DNA of 64,000 bases from Bradyrhizobium ottawaense (GCF_002278135.3 NZ_CP029425.2:5494001-5558000), one strand, 5' to 3'. Positions 42,026 through 52,659 are shown, numbered from the stretch's first letter. The notes: generated by a model from the sequence alone, not told the origin. Program-made: numbers and translations.

Positions 42026-43003
42026 ATGAGACAACAGAAACTGGCTTACCTCGCACTGCCGCTGCTGATGGCGGCCGCGTTCACCAGCGAGGCGCGCGCC
42101 GACGGCGAGACCATCGCCGTCTTCACCAAGAACCAGACCAACCCGTTCTTCCAGACGGTGCGGGTCGGCGCCGACAACATGGCGAAGACGCTGAACGCCA
42201 AGACGCTGCAATACATCCCGACCAAGCCCGACAGCATCCCGGAGCAGCTGAGCCAGATCGAGGACGTCGTCGTGAAGAAGCCGAGCGCGATCGTGTTCAC
42301 GCCGGTTGACTACAAGGCGATGGTGCCCGGGGTCGAGAAGATCAACGAGGCCAAGATCCCCGTCGTCAACATCACCGACCGCTCCGCGGGCGGCAAGTTC
42401 CTCTCCTTCGTCGGCGCCGACGATTACAGCCTCGGGCTCGAGACCGCGCGCTTCCTGCTCAAGACGCTGGGCGGCAAGGGCAACATCGTCATCATCGAGG
42501 GCGTCAAGGGCTCGCTGACCAATGTCGATCGCGTCCGCGGCTTCAACGACGCGCTGAAGGAGACCCCCGGTGCGAAACTCCTGGCGTCGCAGCCGGGTAA
42601 CTACCAGCGCCTCCAGGCGCTCCAGGTGATGGAGAACCTGATGCAGTCGAATTCGCAGATCGACGGCGTGCTGGCGGCCAACGACGCCATGGCGGTCGGC
42701 GCGATCGAGGCGCTCGACGGCGCCAACCGCAAGGCCCAGGTGATCGGCATCAACGGTACCAAGGAGGCGATCGACGCGATCAAGTCCGGCAAGCTGCTCG
42801 CGAGCGGCGACTACAACGGATTTGCCCAAGGCTGCCTCGGCACCATGATGGCGATCCGGTCCTTGCGCAACCAGCCCGTCATCGCCGAGATCGTGCTGAA
42901 GCCGACTGTCATCACCAAGGACAATTTTGGGCCGTTCGACGTGCCGCTGGAGCAGCGGACCTGCCCGACCTTCGAGGAGGCCGGCAAGCTCAGCGCGAAG
43001 TAA
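42026..43003 (+). CDS. Sugar-type ABC transporter substrate-binding protein (second system)
   Basis: A 325-residue periplasmic binding protein with a signal peptide (about 1-24, TSEARA-D). The mature start TIAVFTKNQTNPFFQTVRVGADNMAK, the ITDRSAGGKFLSFVGADDYSLG segment and LAANDAMAVGAIEALDG are Peripla_BP_4 features. GGAGG is 7 nt before the ATG. The pocket-forming N-P-F-F and D-R motifs allow a cyclic polyol or an aromatic compound; substrate not determinable here. Confidence 0.9.
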   Translation: MRQQKLAYLALPLLMAAAFTSEARADGETIAVFTKNQTNPFFQTVRVGADNMAKTLNAKTLQYIPTKPDSIPEQLSQIEDVVVKKPSAIVFTPVDYKAMVPGVEKINEAKIPVVNITDRSAGGKFLSFVGADDYSLGLETARFLLKTLGGKGNIVIIEGVKGSLTNVDRVRGFNDALKETPGAKLLASQPGNYQRLQALQVMENLMQSNSQIDGVLAANDAMAVGAIEALDGANRKAQVIGINGTKEAIDAIKSGKLLASGDYNGFAQGCLGTMMAIRSLRNQPVIAEIVLKPTVITKDNFGPFDVPLEQRTCPTFEEAGKLSAK

Positions 43004-43076
43004 GCGCACTCACGACAATCTCGGACGGCCGTCGCGGCGGCCGTCCCAAGAACCGAGTCAAGAAACGGAGACCACC

Positions 43077-43364
43077 ATGCTGTTCGCCATTCACGCCGTC
43101 GACCGCGCCGGCGCGCTGCCGACCCGGCTTGCCAATTACGATGCCCACAAGGCTTTCCTCAGCGACACCTCGCGCTTCGGCGTCAAGATCGTGATGTCGG
43201 GGCCGCTCGTCTCCGACGATGGTCAGACGATGATCGGCAGCCTGTTCCTGATCGAGGCACCGGGTCGTGGCGAAGTCGAAGCCTTCAATCGCGCCGACCC
43301 CTTTGCCGCCGCCGGCATCTGGGAAAAGGTCACGATCACGAGCTTCCTGCGCCGGCAGGGTTGA
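43077..43364 (+). CDS. YciI-family protein
   Basis: A 95-residue ferredoxin-like fold protein starting MLFAIHAVDRAGALPTRLANYDAHKAFL, with D-D-G and the ADPFAAAGIWEKVTITSF end typical of YciI proteins, related to muconolactone isomerases. CGGAGA is 7 nt before the ATG. It is the last gene of the rightward catabolic operon and is followed by a terminator. A role on a lactone or ring intermediate is plausible; the family has few characterised members. Confidence 0.88.
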   Translation: MLFAIHAVDRAGALPTRLANYDAHKAFLSDTSRFGVKIVMSGPLVSDDGQTMIGSLFLIEAPGRGEVEAFNRADPFAAAGIWEKVTITSFLRRQG

Positions 43365-43386
43365 GGCCGGCCCCATCAAAAATGCG

Positions 43387-43424
43387 AAAACAACCCCATG
43401 CACAGTAGAATGGGGTTGTTTTTG
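43387..43424. terminator. Bidirectional intrinsic terminator
   Basis: An 11-bp perfect stem AACAACCCCAT/ATGGGGTTGTT with a 10-nt loop, flanked by A-runs on the left and T-runs on the right. It separates the rightward catabolic operon from the leftward dipeptide-type importer and can end both. Confidence 0.9.
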
Positions 43425-43454
43425 CTGACGAATTTCCGGCGCGAATCTCACCCT

Positions 43455-44443
43455 TCAGCCGCTCGTCGCCACAGCTCCGTCTTCGAGATGACAGGCCACC
43501 CACTGCTCGGTCCCAACTGCGCGAAGCACCGGCTCTTCGACCCGGCAGCGATCGAAGACGAGCGGGCAGCGAGTGTGGAAGCGGCATCCCTTCGGCGGAT
43601 TGATCGGGCTCGGCACGTCGCCCTTGAGGATGATGGGATTGCGCTGGGCGCCCGGCTCGGGGAGCGGCACCGCGGACAGCAGCGCTCTGGTGTAGGGATG
43701 CCTTGGCGCGGCAAAGATCTCTCGGCGCGGCGCTATCTCGACGATCTTGCCGAGATACATCACGGCGACGCGGTGGGTCATGTGCTCGACGATCGCGAGG
43801 TCGTGGCTGATGAACAGCAGCGCGAGCCCGAACTCGCTCTGGAGATCCTGCAGCAAATTGACGATCTGCGCCTTGACCGAGACGTCGAGCGCCGAGACCG
43901 CCTCGTCGCACACGATCAGCTCGGGTTCGGCCGCGAGCGCCCGCGCGATGCCGATGCGCTGGCGCTGGCCGCCGGAGAACTCGTGCGGCCGGCGGTTCAG
44001 CGCCTCGCGCGGCAGCCGCACCGTGTCCATCAGGGAGGTGACGCGGACCTCGAGATCTTCGGCGGATTTGGCGAGGCCGAAATTCCGGATTGGCTCGGCC
44101 AGAATGTCACGCACTCGCATGCGCGGATTGAGGCTGGAGAACGGATCCTGGAACACCACCTGCACGCGCCGGCGCATCTGGCGCATCGTGCCCGGATGTG
44201 CGTCGTCGATACGCTGGCCGTCGAGGATGACTTGGCCCGCGGTGATGTCGAACAGCCGCAAGATGGCGCGGCCGACCGTCGACTTGCCGCAGCCGGACTC
44301 ACCGACGAGCGACAGCGTCTCGCCGCGCGCGATCTCGAAGGAGACGCCGTCGACCGCATAGACGAATTCGGACTTGCGGCCGAACAGGCCGGACTTGACC
44401 GGAAAGTGCTTCTTGAGGTCGTTGACCTGGAGCAGCGGAGGGC

Positions 44444-44447
<4 letters not shown>
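43455..44447 (-). CDS. Dipeptide/oligopeptide ABC transporter ATPase, DppF-like
   Basis: A 330-residue ATPase. Walker A is GESGCGKST, signature [16 protein letters not shown] (FSGGQ rather than LSGGQ), Walker [15 protein letters not shown]. The C-terminal oligopeptide domain has the [15 protein letters not shown] cysteine motif. It overlaps DppD-like ATPase by 4 nt and is the last gene of the first dipeptide-type importer. Confidence 0.93.
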
Positions 44448-45433
<986 letters not shown>

Positions 45434-45448
45434 CGCGATCAGCCCCGG

Positions 45449-46372
45449 TCAGAGACGCTTGGCCATGCGCGGATCGAGCGCATCGCGAAGGCCGTCGCCG
45501 AGCAGATTCACCGCAAGCACGGTGACGGACAAGAAGGCCGCCGGAAAGAACACGATGTAGGGCTTGACCTGCCACAGCGCGCGGCCCTCGGCCATGATGT
45601 TGCCCCAGGACGGAATGGTCGGCGGTGTTCCGGCGCCGATGAAGGACAGGATCGCCTCGGTGATCATGGCGCTGGCGCAGATGTAGGTCGCCTGCACCAG
45701 CATCGGCGCCAGCGTATTCGGCAGGATGTGACGGAGGATGATCATCGGCGTGCGCGTGCCGCAGGCGACCGCGGCATCCACATAGGGCTGCTCGCGCAGC
45801 GACAGCACCACGCTGCGCACGAGCCGCGAAACGCGCGGGATCTCGGCAACCGTGATGGCGAGGATGACGTTGCCGACGCTGCCGCGCGTCAGCGCCATCA
45901 GCGCAATCGCCAGCAGGATCGGCGGGATCGACATCAACCCGTCCATGAAGCGCATCAGGATGCCGTCGGCCCAGCGGATGAAGCCGGAGACCATGCCGAT
46001 GGCCAGGCCGGCCACGGATGCGAAGATCGCGACCGACAGGCCGACCGTGAGCGAGACCCGCGCACCGAACAGCACGCGCGAGTAGATGTCGCGGCCGAGC
46101 ACGTCGGTGCCGAACCAGAAATCGGCGGACGGCGCACGCGTGCGCTTGGCGGGGGCGAGCGCGGTCGGATCGACCGTTCCGAGATAAGGCGCGAAGACCG
46201 CGATAAGAACGAGCGTCAGCAGCAGCGCGCCACCAATGGCGACCGTCGGATGGCCGCGCAAAAACCCGACGAAGCCGCGCCGGATCGTGACCGGCCGCAG
46301 GATTTCCGGCAGTTGTGGCGCAAGAACGAGCCCGGCCGGGAGCGCCTGCGGATTGATGGTCGTGTCGGTCAA
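45449..46372 (-). CDS. Dipeptide/oligopeptide ABC transporter permease, DppC-like
   Basis: A 307-residue permease. The N-terminal DppC-type domain (VTIRRGFVGFLRGHPTVAIGGALLLTLVLIAVFAPYL) is followed by FGTDVLGRDIYSRVLFGARVSL and the EAA-like coupling region (DAAVACGTRTPMIILRHILPN). The start is TTG, overlapping the DppB-like stop (TTGA); no better ATG fits. Confidence 0.92.
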   Translation of the reverse strand: MTDTTINPQALPAGLVLAPQLPEILRPVTIRRGFVGFLRGHPTVAIGGALLLTLVLIAVFAPYLGTVDPTALAPAKRTRAPSADFWFGTDVLGRDIYSRVLFGARVSLTVGLSVAIFASVAGLAIGMVSGFIRWADGILMRFMDGLMSIPPILLAIALMALTRGSVGNVILAITVAEIPRVSRLVRSVVLSLREQPYVDAAVACGTRTPMIILRHILPNTLAPMLVQATYICASAMITEAILSFIGAGTPPTIPSWGNIMAEGRALWQVKPYIVFFPAAFLSVTVLAVNLLGDGLRDALDPRMAKRL

Positions 46373-47310
46373 TAGCGGATCCTCGGGTCAACGAGCGTAT
46401 AAATGACGTCGATCATCAGATTGACGAGGACGTAGACGAAGCTGAACAGCAGGACGATGCCCTGAATCACCGGATAGTCGCGGCGCAGGATCGCGTCGAT
46501 CGTGAGCCGACCGAGACCCGGAATCGCGAACACGCTTTCGGTGACGACCGCGCCGCCGATCAGGAGCGCGATGCCGATCCCGATCACGGTCACGATCGGC
46601 ACCGCCGCGTTCTTCAGCGCGTGAATGAACAGGATGCCGCCCTGCCCGAGGCCCTTGGCGCGCGCGGTGCGGATATAGTCCTGCTGCAACACTTCGAGCA
46701 TGGCGGCGCGCGTGATGCGCGCCACCAGAGCGATGTAGACGCAGCCGAGCGCGATCGCGGGCAGGATCAGGTTCTCGAGCCACGGCCAGAAGCCTTGCGT
46801 GAGCGGCGTATAGCCCTGCACCGGCAGCCATTCGAGCTCGAGCGCGAAGATGTAGGCGAGCATGTAGCCGACCACGAAGACGGGCAGCGAGAAGCCGAAA
46901 ACGGCAAAGCCCATGATGACGCGGTCGATCAGGCTGCCGGCCTTCCAGGCCGCCACCACGCCGAGCGGCACTGCCACCACGATCGTGAGCAGCAGCGTGA
47001 CGATCATCAGCGACAGCGTCGGCCCTAAGCGCTGTCCGATCATCGCCGAGACCGGCAGATTGGTGAAGATCGAGGTGCCGAGATCGCCGTGCAGGATGCG
47101 CCAGACCCAGCCTCCGAACTGGACCAGGAAGGGCCGATCGAGACCGAGGCTCTGGCGGATGCGCTCCACATCCTCCGGACTCGCCTGGTCGCCCGCGATC
47201 ACCACCGCGGGATCACCCGGCGCAATGTAGAGCAGGCTGAACACAAACAGCGCGACGATTGCCATGACCGGCAGGGTCGCGACGATGCGACGGAGGATAT
47301 AGGAGAGCAT
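46369..47310 (-). CDS. Dipeptide/oligopeptide ABC transporter permease, DppB-like
   Basis: A 313-residue permease beginning MLSYILRRIVATLPVMAIVALFVFSLLYIAPGDPA, the conserved DppB start with GDPA. The coupling segment YIRTARAKGLGQGGILFIHALKNA is the EAA motif. It starts 17 nt after the binding-protein stop and overlaps the DppC-like start. Confidence 0.93.
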   Translation of the reverse strand: MLSYILRRIVATLPVMAIVALFVFSLLYIAPGDPAVVIAGDQASPEDVERIRQSLGLDRPFLVQFGGWVWRILHGDLGTSIFTNLPVSAMIGQRLGPTLSLMIVTLLLTIVVAVPLGVVAAWKAGSLIDRVIMGFAVFGFSLPVFVVGYMLAYIFALELEWLPVQGYTPLTQGFWPWLENLILPAIALGCVYIALVARITRAAMLEVLQQDYIRTARAKGLGQGGILFIHALKNAAVPIVTVIGIGIALLIGGAVVTESVFAIPGLGRLTIDAILRRDYPVIQGIVLLFSFVYVLVNLMIDVIYTLVDPRIRY

Positions 47311-47327
47311 CTGGCCTCAACGCACGA

Positions 47328-48929
47328 TCATGCAGACTTCGACACGCCCCAGAAGAACGGCAGCGGCCCCTTGGTGATGCCGGAGACGTTCTTGCGCCAG
47401 GCCGTGTAGGTCAGGAAGAAGCCGGTCGGCGCATAGACGACATCCTCGAGCGCCGCCTTGTTGACCCGCCCGATCGCCGCCTTCTCTTCCTCGATATTCT
47501 TGGCGTCGAACCAGGTCGTGATCTCCTTCTCGGTATTCGGACTATTGGGCCAGCCGAACCAGGCCTTTTCGCCATTGGCGCGGATGGCGGTATAGGCGGC
47601 GGGCGTGATGCAGTCGGCGCCGGCGTGCCAGCTGTGGAACATGTTCCAGCCACCCTGCCCGGGCGGCGTCTTCGCCGCGCGGCGCGAGCCGACCGTGCCC
47701 CAGTCCGTCGCGACGAAGTCGACATTCATGCCGAGCCGCTTCAGGAGATCCGCGGTCACGTCGCCTTGCGCCTTGGTGATCGGCTGATCCTGCGCCACCA
47801 AGCAAGTCACCGGCTGGCCGGAATAGCCGCTTTCGGCCAGCAGCTTCTTGGCCGCATCGAGATCGCGCTTGCCCTTCAGGATCTCGCCGCCGAGCTCGCT
47901 GTAGAGCGGCGTATCCGGCGTGAAGAAACCCGGCAACGCCTTCCACAATGCGTTGTCGTCGCCGACGATCGCGCGCATGTAGTCTTCCTGGCTCATCGCC
48001 ATCAGCACCGCGCGCCGCGCCCGCACGTCGTTGAACGGCGCGAATAGATGGTTCATGCGGAACGAGCCGATATTGCCGAGGGGATCGCCGATGTCGACGC
48101 TGATGTTCTTGTTCTTCTTCAGCACGGGCACGAGATCGGCGATCGGATTCTCCCACCAGTCGACCTCGCCGTTCTGCAGGGCGGCGGCCGCGGTGGCCGG
48201 ATCCGGCATCACGATCCATTCCACGCGATCGACCAGGATCTGCTTGCCGCCGGCAAGCCAGGAGGCTTTCTCCTGCCGCGGGACGTAGTCTGCGAATTTC
48301 TCGAACACGGCCTTGGCGCCGGGGACCCATTCGCCCTTGGCGAATTTCATCGGACCCGAGCCGACATACTCGGTGATCTGCTTGAACGGATCGGTCTTGG
48401 CAATGCGCTCAGGCATGACGAAGGAGCACGGCGCGTTGTTCTTGGCCAGCGCGTAGAGCATTTTCGGGAAGGGCTGCTTCAAGACCCATTTGAAGGTGCG
48501 GTCGTCGACGACGGTCAATTCCTGCTGGTTGGCGAGGATCATCAGCCCCATCGGATCGCGCGCAGCCCAGCGCGACAGGCTCGCGACGACATCCTTGCTC
48601 AGCACCGGCTCGCCGTCGTGAAACTTGAGACCGGGGCGCAATTTGAACGTCCAGGTCTTGCCGTCGTCCGAGGTCTCCTCGGACTCGACCATCTGGCGCT
48701 GCGGCTGCAACGAGGAATCGATGCCGTAAAGCGTGTCCCAGACCAGAGCGGCGGCATTGCGCACGACATATTGCGTGCCCCAGATCGGATCGAAATTGGC
48801 GAGATTGGCTTGCGGCACGAAGCGGAGGGTGCGGGCTGATGCGCCTTGCGCGATCGCGGGGGCCGAGAGGCCCGTCAATGCCAGACCGCCCGCGCCAGCC
48901 AGTCCCTTCAATACGGTCCTGCGATCCAT
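47328..48929 (-). CDS. ABC transporter substrate-binding protein, peptide/nickel family, Tat-type signal
   Basis: A 533-residue SBP_bac_5 protein. The N-terminus MDRRTVLKGLAGAGGLALTGLSAPAIAQG has a twin-arginine motif (D-R-R-T-V-L-K) and a hydrophobic core, so export by Tat as a folded protein is likely. Core family features include ANLANFDPIWGTQYVVRNAA and SEETSDDGKTWTFKLRPGLKFHDGEPV. It starts the first dipeptide-type importer. Near hydantoin-pathway genes, the substrate could be peptides, cyclic amides or N-carbamoyl compounds. Confidence 0.92.
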   Translation of the reverse strand: MDRRTVLKGLAGAGGLALTGLSAPAIAQGASARTLRFVPQANLANFDPIWGTQYVVRNAAALVWDTLYGIDSSLQPQRQMVESEETSDDGKTWTFKLRPGLKFHDGEPVLSKDVVASLSRWAARDPMGLMILANQQELTVVDDRTFKWVLKQPFPKMLYALAKNNAPCSFVMPERIAKTDPFKQITEYVGSGPMKFAKGEWVPGAKAVFEKFADYVPRQEKASWLAGGKQILVDRVEWIVMPDPATAAAALQNGEVDWWENPIADLVPVLKKNKNISVDIGDPLGNIGSFRMNHLFAPFNDVRARRAVLMAMSQEDYMRAIVGDDNALWKALPGFFTPDTPLYSELGGEILKGKRDLDAAKKLLAESGYSGQPVTCLVAQDQPITKAQGDVTADLLKRLGMNVDFVATDWGTVGSRRAAKTPPGQGGWNMFHSWHAGADCITPAAYTAIRANGEKAWFGWPNSPNTEKEITTWFDAKNIEEEKAAIGRVNKAALEDVVYAPTGFFLTYTAWRKNVSGITKGPLPFFWGVSKSA

Positions 48930-49067
48930 GAAATCCTCCCAATGCCGTGATGCCGGCCATCGTTGGCCAAGAGCAGGTGAAACCAGAACCCATTGGCGTG
49001 CAAATGGTATGCCACTAACCGGACCTTCGCCAGCGGGATCTCACCGCCATTTGGGCCGGCCCAGGCC

Positions 49068-50738
49068 TCACAGAGCTGCCGCCAGCATCTCGCCGGTCTC
49101 GATATGCGGGATCGCCTCGACCAGCTTGCGCGTGTAATCGGTCTTCGGATTGTCGAACAGCGCCCGGCTCTCGCCCTGTTCGACGATTCCGCCATTGCGC
49201 AGCACGATGGTGCGGTCGCAGAGCATGCGCACCACGTTGAGATCGTGGCTGACGAACAGCAGCGCGATGTCGTTCTCGCGCCGCAAGCGGTCGAGCAGTT
49301 GCAGCACAACCGCCTGCACCGAGACATCGAGCGCGGCGGTCGGCTCGTCCAGCACCAGGAGCCGCGGCCGGCAGGCGATGGCGCGGGCGATGCCGACGCG
49401 GGCCTTCTGGCCGCCAGAGAGCTGGTGCGGAAACCGCGGCAACAGATCCAGCGGCAATCCCACCCGCACGGCGCATTCCTCCACCCGTTCGCGAAGCGCC
49501 TCACCCGGGCGCATGCCGCCAAGCCGCATCAGGGGGTGGGCGATACAATCGAAGGCCGTAAAGCGCGGATTGAGGCTCTCATTCGGATCCTGGAACACCA
49601 TCTGGATGTCTTTGCGCAAGGGCGAGCGGTGAAAGTCGCGCGAGGCCACGTGTCCGATCGAATGCCCGTCGAACACGATGTCGCCTTCGCTTGGGTCGAT
49701 CAGGCGGCAGATCATCCGCGACGTCGTGCTCTTGCCGGAGCCGGACTCCCCGACGAGACCGACGCTCTCGCCGCCGGCCATGGTCATCGAGAAGTCGGAC
49801 ACCGCAGCAGAGCCCTGGTCGAAGCGTTTTGCCAGTTTTCGCACTTCCAGGAGCGGCGGCGTGCCGTGCGCTAGCTCCGTTCGGGGCTTGCCGACGACAG
49901 TCGCGTAGCGCTCTCTCTCCTCTTCCGTCACGAGGTCTTCGATACGGGACGTCGCGGTCGGCGATGCCGCGACCAGGCGCCTGGTATAAGCGTGCTGCGG
50001 CGCGCCGAAGAGTGTCCTGGAACTCGCCTCCTCGACGATGCGGCCACGTTCCATCACGGCGATGCGGCGGCAATAACGCGCCGCGAGCCCGAGATCGTGC
50101 GTGATCAGGATCGTGGCCATGCCGCGCGCGGCGGCGATATCCGCCAGGAGATCCATCACCACTTTCTGGGTGGTGACGTCGAGGCCGGTGGTCGGCTCGT
50201 CCGCGATCAGCAGCGCGGGATTGCAGGAGATCGCGATCGCTATCATGACGCGCTGGCACATGCCGCCGGAGAGCTCGTGCGGATAGGCGTTCATCCGCGC
50301 CTCGGGTTCGCGGATCTGAACGGCGCGCAGCAGGTCCAGCGCCTCGGCGCGCGCGGCGTCCTTGGAGATCCGCTTGTGGGTGAGGATCGCGTCCGCGATT
50401 TGCAGGCCGATGGCCCGGATCGGATTGAGCGCCGCCCGCGGGTTCTGGAAGATCATCGACATCGCGGCTCCCTGGAGCTGACGAAGGTCATCGCCCCTGA
50501 GTTTGGTCACGTCCTGTCCACGAAACAGGATCTTGCCGCCGGTGACGCGCCCCGCTGCGTCGAGCAGCCGCGTCGTGGCGAAGCCCGTCACAGACTTGCC
50601 CGAGCCGCTCTCGCCGACGAGGCCGAGCATCTCGCCCTTCTCGAGCGTGAGCGTCACGCCGCGCACGGCCTCGACCATGCCGCGTCGCGTCGAGAACGCG
50701 ACGTGGAGGTCGTCAATGCTGAGCAGCGCCTCGCTCAT
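49068..50738 (-). CDS. Fused two-domain dipeptide ABC transporter ATPase (GsiA-like)
   Basis: A 556-residue ATPase with both nucleotide domains in one chain, as in GsiA/YejF. Domain 1: Walker A GESGSGKSV (near 40), signature [16 protein letters not shown], Walker [15 protein letters not shown]. Domain 2: GESGSGKST, signature QLSGGQKARVGIARAI, Walker B LLVLDEPTAALDVS. The true start is ATG at 50738, overlapping the upstream permease by 4 nt; longer open frame further up is shadow sequence. It completes the second dipeptide-type importer. Confidence 0.92.
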   Translation of the reverse strand: MSEALLSIDDLHVAFSTRRGMVEAVRGVTLTLEKGEMLGLVGESGSGKSVTGFATTRLLDAAGRVTGGKILFRGQDVTKLRGDDLRQLQGAAMSMIFQNPRAALNPIRAIGLQIADAILTHKRISKDAARAEALDLLRAVQIREPEARMNAYPHELSGGMCQRVMIAIAISCNPALLIADEPTTGLDVTTQKVVMDLLADIAAARGMATILITHDLGLAARYCRRIAVMERGRIVEEASSRTLFGAPQHAYTRRLVAASPTATSRIEDLVTEEERERYATVVGKPRTELAHGTPPLLEVRKLAKRFDQGSAAVSDFSMTMAGGESVGLVGESGSGKSTTSRMICRLIDPSEGDIVFDGHSIGHVASRDFHRSPLRKDIQMVFQDPNESLNPRFTAFDCIAHPLMRLGGMRPGEALRERVEECAVRVGLPLDLLPRFPHQLSGGQKARVGIARAIACRPRLLVLDEPTAALDVSVQAVVLQLLDRLRRENDIALLFVSHDLNVVRMLCDRTIVLRNGGIVEQGESRALFDNPKTDYTRKLVEAIPHIETGEMLAAAL

Positions 50739-51583
50739 GTGCGCATGCGGGGGTCGAGAATGTCCCGCATCCCGTCCCCGAGGAGATTGAAGCACAGCAC
50801 CGCCATCATCAGTGCCAGGCCCGGAAATGCGACCAGCCACCACCGCCCGGTCGAGATGAAGCGCGCGCCCTCCGCGACCATGATGCCCCATTCCGGCGTC
50901 GGCGGCTTGACGCCCAGACCGATGAATGACAGGCCCGCGGCGTTGAGAATGGCCCAGCCGAGGTTGAGCGAGATCTGCACCGCCATCGCCGGCAGGATGT
51001 TCGGCAGCAGGAAGCGCAGCACCACCGAGAAATGGCTCTCGCCGCAGGCCCGCGCCGCCTCCACCCAACCGACATTCCGGCGGACATTGACCTCGGCCCG
51101 CGCGAAGCGGATGTAGAAGGGAAGATTGATGATCGCGGTCGCGATCACGATGTTCTCGATCCGGTTGCCGAGGGCTGCGACCATGGCCATCGCCAGCACG
51201 AACAGCGGAAAGGCCATCATCACGTCGACGAAGCGGCCGACGCCGCGATCGAGCCGGCCACCGGCATAGCCACAGAACGAGCCGACCACGGCTCCGATCG
51301 CGAAGGAGATGCCGACGGCCGAGACCGCAATGGCAAGATCTAGACGCGCGGCGATGATAAGACGGCTGAACACGTCGCGCCCGAGTTGGTCGGTGCCGGC
51401 AATGTGCGCCGCGCTCGGCGGCAGCAACGCCTCCGAGACATTGGAGGCCACGGGATCGTAAGGCACGATCCACGGTCCGAAGATCGCGACCAGCACGAAC
51501 AGGAGCACGCCGGTGGCGGCAACGGCGGTGAGCGGGTTTCCGCGCAGGATCCAGACCGAATGGCGGAGGGTTGCGCTGGTCAT
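50735..51583 (-). CDS. Dipeptide-type ABC transporter permease, DppC-like (second system)
   Basis: A 282-residue permease with LRGNPLTAVAATGVLLFVLVAIFGPWIVPYDP, AGTDQLGRDVFSRLIIAARLDL and the coupling region EAARACGESHFSVVLRFLLPN. The end DGMRDILDPRMRT matches DppC-type C-termini. It overlaps both neighbours by 4 nt. Confidence 0.92.
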   Translation of the reverse strand: MTSATLRHSVWILRGNPLTAVAATGVLLFVLVAIFGPWIVPYDPVASNVSEALLPPSAAHIAGTDQLGRDVFSRLIIAARLDLAIAVSAVGISFAIGAVVGSFCGYAGGRLDRGVGRFVDVMMAFPLFVLAMAMVAALGNRIENIVIATAIINLPFYIRFARAEVNVRRNVGWVEAARACGESHFSVVLRFLLPNILPAMAVQISLNLGWAILNAAGLSFIGLGVKPPTPEWGIMVAEGARFISTGRWWLVAFPGLALMMAVLCFNLLGDGMRDILDPRMRT

Positions 51584-52659
51584 CCGATCGACACCCTGGG
51601 ATCGGCGATGCCGTAGCAGATGTCCACGACCAGGTTGACCAGCACAAACAGGCTGGCCATCAGCAGCACAAAGCCTTGCACCGGCGCATAGTCGGAGGAC
51701 AGCAGCGCATCGAGCGCATAGGAGGCAACGCCCGGCCAGGAGAACACTTTCTCCACCAGCACATTGGCGCCCAGCATAGTCGAGAATACGATGCCGGCGA
51801 TGGTGATCACGGGGAGGATCGCATTGCGTAGCGCGTAGGTCACGACCACCTTGCGCCAGGACAGTCCGACCGAGCGCGCGGTGCGCACGAAGTCACTGCC
51901 GAGCGAGACCAGCATCGAGGCACGCGTGATCCGCGCCAGCGGCGCAATCACGAACAGCGCCATGCTCACCGCCGGCAGGATCAACTGCTTGCAGGCCGCC
52001 CACCAGCCCTCGAAATCGCCGGCGAGCACGAAGTCGATCGAGAGAAACCCGGTGTGCTGCGGCGGCAGCGACGTGAAGACGTCAATCCGCCCTGTCGGAT
52101 CGGGTGCAAGGCCGAGCAGATAGTAGAAGACGTAGATCAGCAGCAGGCCCGACACAAAAGTCGGCACGCAGACGCCGAGCGCGCAGAACAGCCGGACGCC
52201 GTGATCGACGACGGAGCCCGGCCTCAAGGCCGCGAGCACGCCGAGCGGCACCGCGGCGATCAGCGCGATCAGGAGCGCGGTGAAGGTGAGCTCGAGCGAG
52301 GCCGGCAGCCGCTCGCGCAGATCCTTCAGCACCGGCTGCCCGGTCATCATGGAACGGCCGAGATTGCCGCGGCCGATGTCGGAGAGATAGAACACGAGCT
52401 GCTCCGGCACCGACTTGTCGAGCCCCATCTGCTTGCGGATCTGCTCGATCTCCTCCTTGCCGGCGTTGGGCCCGGAGGCGAAGAACACCGCGGGGTCGCC
52501 GGGCAGGACGCGCATCAGGAGGAAAGTGAAGACCAGCACACCGAACAGCGCCGGCAGCGACGACAGCAGCCGCCCGCCCGCCCGCACCATCGTTGCGCCA
52601 AGACCGGTCCTCACCTTCCAGAGCTCCTTTCGTCTGACGCTATCACTTGCGGCTGACAT
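51580..52659 (-). CDS. Dipeptide-type ABC transporter permease, DppB-like (second system)
   Basis: A 359-residue permease, longer than the usual 310-340 because of an N-terminal extension and a periplasmic insert (DPTGRIDVFTSLPPQHTG...). MRVLPGDPAVFF and FVRTARSVGLSWRKVVVTYALRNAILPV (EAA region) are typical. The start at 52659 overlaps the binding-protein stop by 17 nt; an internal ATG at 52590 is an alternative. Confidence 0.9.
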   Translation of the reverse strand: MSAASDSVRRKELWKVRTGLGATMVRAGGRLLSSLPALFGVLVFTFLLMRVLPGDPAVFFASGPNAGKEEIEQIRKQMGLDKSVPEQLVFYLSDIGRGNLGRSMMTGQPVLKDLRERLPASLELTFTALLIALIAAVPLGVLAALRPGSVVDHGVRLFCALGVCVPTFVSGLLLIYVFYYLLGLAPDPTGRIDVFTSLPPQHTGFLSIDFVLAGDFEGWWAACKQLILPAVSMALFVIAPLARITRASMLVSLGSDFVRTARSVGLSWRKVVVTYALRNAILPVITIAGIVFSTMLGANVLVEKVFSWPGVASYALDALLSSDYAPVQGFVLLMASLFVLVNLVVDICYGIADPRVSIG

